Below, one piece after another: positions 6,009-8,104 of a stretch of 8,104 nt of DNA (position 1 is its first letter; every line of letters begins with the position of its first letter). This stretch comes from Streptococcus mitis (GTDB lineage: Bacteria > Bacillota > Bacilli > Lactobacillales > Streptococcaceae). The stretch covers positions 1-8,104 of the forward strand of contig JAGZLW010000064.1 of the NCBI GenBank assembly GCA_018364455.1. The letters are read 5' to 3'. The notes under the pieces were generated by a model. It was not told the origin of the DNA and did no database searches. It was given only the letters and a program-made list of their open reading frames with translations. The position numbers were made by a program, and so were the translations under genes.

Positions 6009-6326
6009 ATGAATAGAGAAGAAGTAACATTGTTAGGTTTTGAAATCGTAGCCTATGCTGGCGATGCTCGTTCAAAACTATTGGAAGCCTTGAAGGCTGC
6101 TGAAGCTGGTGATTTTGCGAAAGCAGATAGCTTAGTTGAGGAAGCTGGTTCTTGCATTGCAGAGGCTCACCACGCGCAAACAAGTCTATTGACCAAGGAA
6201 GCAGCTGGTGAGGACTTAGCGTATAGTGTGACCATGATGCATGGCCAAGACCACTTGATGACAACCATCTTGTTAAAAGATTTGATGCACCACTTAATCG
6301 AACTGTATAAGAGAGGAGTTAAATAA
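6009..6326 (+). CDS. lacF: PTS lactose-specific EIIA component
   Basis: LacF is the 105-residue cytoplasmic phosphocarrier of the lactose PTS and forms a trimer of three-helix bundles. It takes phosphate from HPr and passes it to the IIB domain of LacE. H78 in MMHGQDHLM is the phosphorylated histidine, and D81 is the conserved metal-binding residue at the trimer centre. AEAHHAQTSLLTKEA (51-65) is the typical second-helix motif. The length matches IIA-Lac. The ribosome site AAGGAGA (5994-6000) lies eight bases before ATG. The stop overlaps the lacE start by one base (TAATG), which links the translation of both. Related IIA proteins for cellobiose look similar; the neighbouring LacE and LacABCD fix the sugar. 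Confidence 0.95.
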   Translation: MNREEVTLLGFEIVAYAGDARSKLLEALKAAEAGDFAKADSLVEEAGSCIAEAHHAQTSLLTKEAAGEDLAYSVTMMHGQDHLMTTILLKDLMHHLIELYKRGVK

Positions 6327-8017
6327 TGAACAAACTAGTTGCATTTATTGAGAAAGGAAAGCCTTTCTTTGAGAAATTATCTCGTAATATCTATCTTCGT
6401 GCTATTCGTGATGGTTTCATTGCAGGTATGCCTGTTATTCTCTTCTCAAGTATCTTTATTTTAATCGCCTTTGTACCAAACTCATGGGGCTTTAAATGGT
6501 CTGATGAAGTTGTAGCCTTTCTGATGAAACCTTATAGCTATTCAATGGGGATTCTAGCTCTCTTGGTAGCTGGTACAACAGCTAAATCACTGACCGACTC
6601 AGTAAACCGTAGCATGGAGAAAACCAATCAAATCAACTATATGTCAACATTGTTGGCAGCAATTGTTGGTTTGTTGATGTTGGCAGCTGATCCTATCGAA
6701 AATGGTCTAGCTACTGGATTCTTGGGGACAAAAGGTTTGCTTTCAGCCTTCCTTGCTGCCTTTGTTACCGTAGCAATCTATAAGGTTTGTGTTAAGAACA
6801 ACGTCACTATTCGTATGCCTGACGAAGTTCCACCAAATATCTCACAAGTCTTTAAAGATGTGATTCCATTCACTCTCTCAGTTGTTTCTCTTTATGCTCT
6901 TGATTTACTAGCTCGTCATTTTGTTGGTGCAAGCGTAGCTGAATCAATCGGTAAATTCTTTGCACCGTTATTCTCTGCAGCTGATGGCTATCTTGGTATT
7001 ACCATTATCTTTGGTGCCTTTGCCTTCTTCTGGTTTGTTGGGATCCATGGTCCATCTATCGTTGAACCTGCTATCGCAGCTATTACCTATGCAAATGCTG
7101 AAGTCAACTTGAACCTTCTCCAACAAGGAATGCATGCAGACAAGATCCTTACTTCTGGTACACAAATGTTTATCGTTACCATGGGTGGTACTGGTGCGAC
7201 ACTGGTTGTTCCATTCATGTTCATGTGGTTAACAAAATCTAAACGTAACCGTGCAATCGGACGTGCTTCAGTAGTTCCAACATTCTTTGGTGTAAATGAA
7301 CCAATCTTGTTCGGTGCTCCATTGGTATTAAATCCAATCTTCTTCATTCCATTTATTTTTGCACCAATTGCAAACGTTTGGATCTTTAAATTCTTCATTG
7401 AAACTCTTGGAATGAATTCATTTACTGCTAATCTACCATGGACAACTCCAGCTCCACTAGGTCTAGTTCTTGGTACTAACTTCCAAGTCCTTTCCTTCAT
7501 TCTTGCTGCTCTTCTAATCGTGGTTGACGTAGTCATTTACTACCCATTCCTTAAAGTCTATGATGAACAAATTCTTGAAGAAGAACGTTCAGGTAAATCT
7601 AATGACGAATTGAAAGAAAAAGTTGCTGCAAACTTCAACACTGCAAAAGCAGATGCTATTCTTGAAAAAGCGGGTGTCGATGCAGCACAAAATACCATCA
7701 CTGAAGAAACAAATGTCCTCGTTCTCTGTGCAGGTGGAGGTACAAGTGGTCTCCTTGCAAATGCTTTGAACAAGGCAGCTGCAGAATACAATGTTCCTGT
7801 GAAAGCAGCAGCAGGTGGCTATGGTGCTCACCGTGAAATGTTGCCAGAGTTTGATCTTGTTATCCTTGCCCCTCAAGTTGCTTCAAACTTTGAAGATATG
7901 AAAGCAGAAACAGATAAACTCGGTATTAAACTTGCGAAAACAGAAGGCGCTCAATACATCAAATTAACCCGTGATGGAAAAGGTGCTCTTGCATTCGTAC
8001 AAGCTCAATTCGATTAA
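6326..8017 (+). CDS. lacE: PTS lactose-specific EIICB component (lactose permease)
   Basis: LacE is a 563-residue integral membrane permease that imports lactose and releases it inside as lactose-6-phosphate. The IIC domain covers about 1-410 with multiple hydrophobic helices and the lactose/cellobiose-family motifs GIHGPSIVEP (239-248, H241) and NEPILFGAPL (324-333, E325), which line the sugar site. A charged linker (about 411-460, EQILEEERSGKSNDELKEK) joins it to a C-terminal IIB domain (about 462-563), where C468 in VLVLCAGGGTSG is the phosphorylated cysteine. The IIB fold also shows the AAGGYGAHRE and LVILAPQV segments. Length and domain order match streptococcal and lactococcal LacE (about 565-570 residues). 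GGAG at 6315-6318 precedes ATG by seven bases. lacG would be expected next, beyond the window. Confidence 0.96.
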   Translation: MNKLVAFIEKGKPFFEKLSRNIYLRAIRDGFIAGMPVILFSSIFILIAFVPNSWGFKWSDEVVAFLMKPYSYSMGILALLVAGTTAKSLTDSVNRSMEKTNQINYMSTLLAAIVGLLMLAADPIENGLATGFLGTKGLLSAFLAAFVTVAIYKVCVKNNVTIRMPDEVPPNISQVFKDVIPFTLSVVSLYALDLLARHFVGASVAESIGKFFAPLFSAADGYLGITIIFGAFAFFWFVGIHGPSIVEPAIAAITYANAEVNLNLLQQGMHADKILTSGTQMFIVTMGGTGATLVVPFMFMWLTKSKRNRAIGRASVVPTFFGVNEPILFGAPLVLNPIFFIPFIFAPIANVWIFKFFIETLGMNSFTANLPWTTPAPLGLVLGTNFQVLSFILAALLIVVDVVIYYPFLKVYDEQILEEERSGKSNDELKEKVAANFNTAKADAILEKAGVDAAQNTITEETNVLVLCAGGGTSGLLANALNKAAAEYNVPVKAAAGGYGAHREMLPEFDLVILAPQVASNFEDMKAETDKLGIKLAKTEGAQYIKLTRDGKGALAFVQAQFD

Positions 8018-8074
8018 CGATAGGGACTATGAAATAGTCTCCTATCGTTACGGAAATCGCTATGGCGAATTTCC
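8015..8074 (+). other. Two adjacent hairpins at the lacE 3' end
   Basis: The first stem starts at the lacE stop codon: TAACGATAGG (8015-8024) pairs with CCTATCGTTA (8041-8050), continued by GACTAT (8025-8030) with ATAGTC (8034-8039), one bulged T and a 3-nt loop. A second hairpin follows: GGAAATCGC (8052-8060) pairs with 8065-8074 with one bulged A. Neither is followed by a T-run within the visible 30 bases, so they do not look like an intrinsic terminator. They may stabilise or process the mRNA between lacE and the expected lacG. Confidence 0.6.
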
Positions 8075-8104
8075 TAATCGCCTTATTAATTCGTCGGTAA
8101 AAAG

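Noticed and set aside
7087..7536. Minus-strand open frame opposite lacE
   Set aside because: It is antisense to the well-conserved IIC domain, has low complexity and no family features.

Overview
The window comes from a low-GC Firmicute, almost certainly a Streptococcus of the mitis/pneumoniae group. It carries a streptococcal lactose/tagatose-6-phosphate cluster with strong AAGGAG-type ribosome sites. It also holds a complete BOX repeat, a dispersed element typical of S. pneumoniae and close relatives; 22 nt at 698-719 equal the classic BOX-PCR primer as I remember it. I cannot separate S. pneumoniae from S. mitis-like species from this sequence alone.

Layout, all genes on the + strand. (1) 1-577 is the 3' part of a galactitol-type PTS membrane subunit (IIC). 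(2) 578-827 holds a reverse-oriented BOX element followed by a strong intrinsic terminator. (3) 828-1724 is a LacX-type aldose-1-epimerase-family gene. (4) 1725-2008 holds a sigma-A promoter with operator-like repeats, then a leader of about 220 nt. (5) 2009-4902 is lacA-lacB-lacC-lacD, the tagatose-6-phosphate pathway. (6) 4903-5136 is a compact control region: A-tracts, a catabolite (cre) site over the -35, a promoter, a dyad around the -10, an antiterminator-binding RNA site (RAT) and an overlapping terminator. (7) 5137-8017 is lacT (BglG-family antiterminator), lacF (IIA-Lac) and lacE (IICB-Lac). (8) 8018-8104 has two hairpins; lacG (6-phospho-beta-galactosidase) would be expected next but lies outside the window.

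How it works together: LacE and LacF import lactose (and probably galactose) as the 6-phosphate. The expected downstream phospho-beta-galactosidase would release galactose-6-phosphate. LacAB isomerises this to tagatose-6-phosphate, LacC phosphorylates it to tagatose-1,6-bisphosphate, and LacD splits that into dihydroxyacetone phosphate and glyceraldehyde-3-phosphate. The sequence supports two transcription units with different control: lacABCD behind an operator-type promoter (probably a DeoR-type LacR, not in the window), and lacTFE(G) behind a cre-controlled promoter plus LacT antitermination.

All seven lac frames are intact and keep their recognisable catalytic residues. I see no undescribed system here. 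The points most worth a second look are the regulatory architecture, the BOX insertion between a gene and its terminator, the long lacA leader and the hairpin that includes the lacE stop codon.
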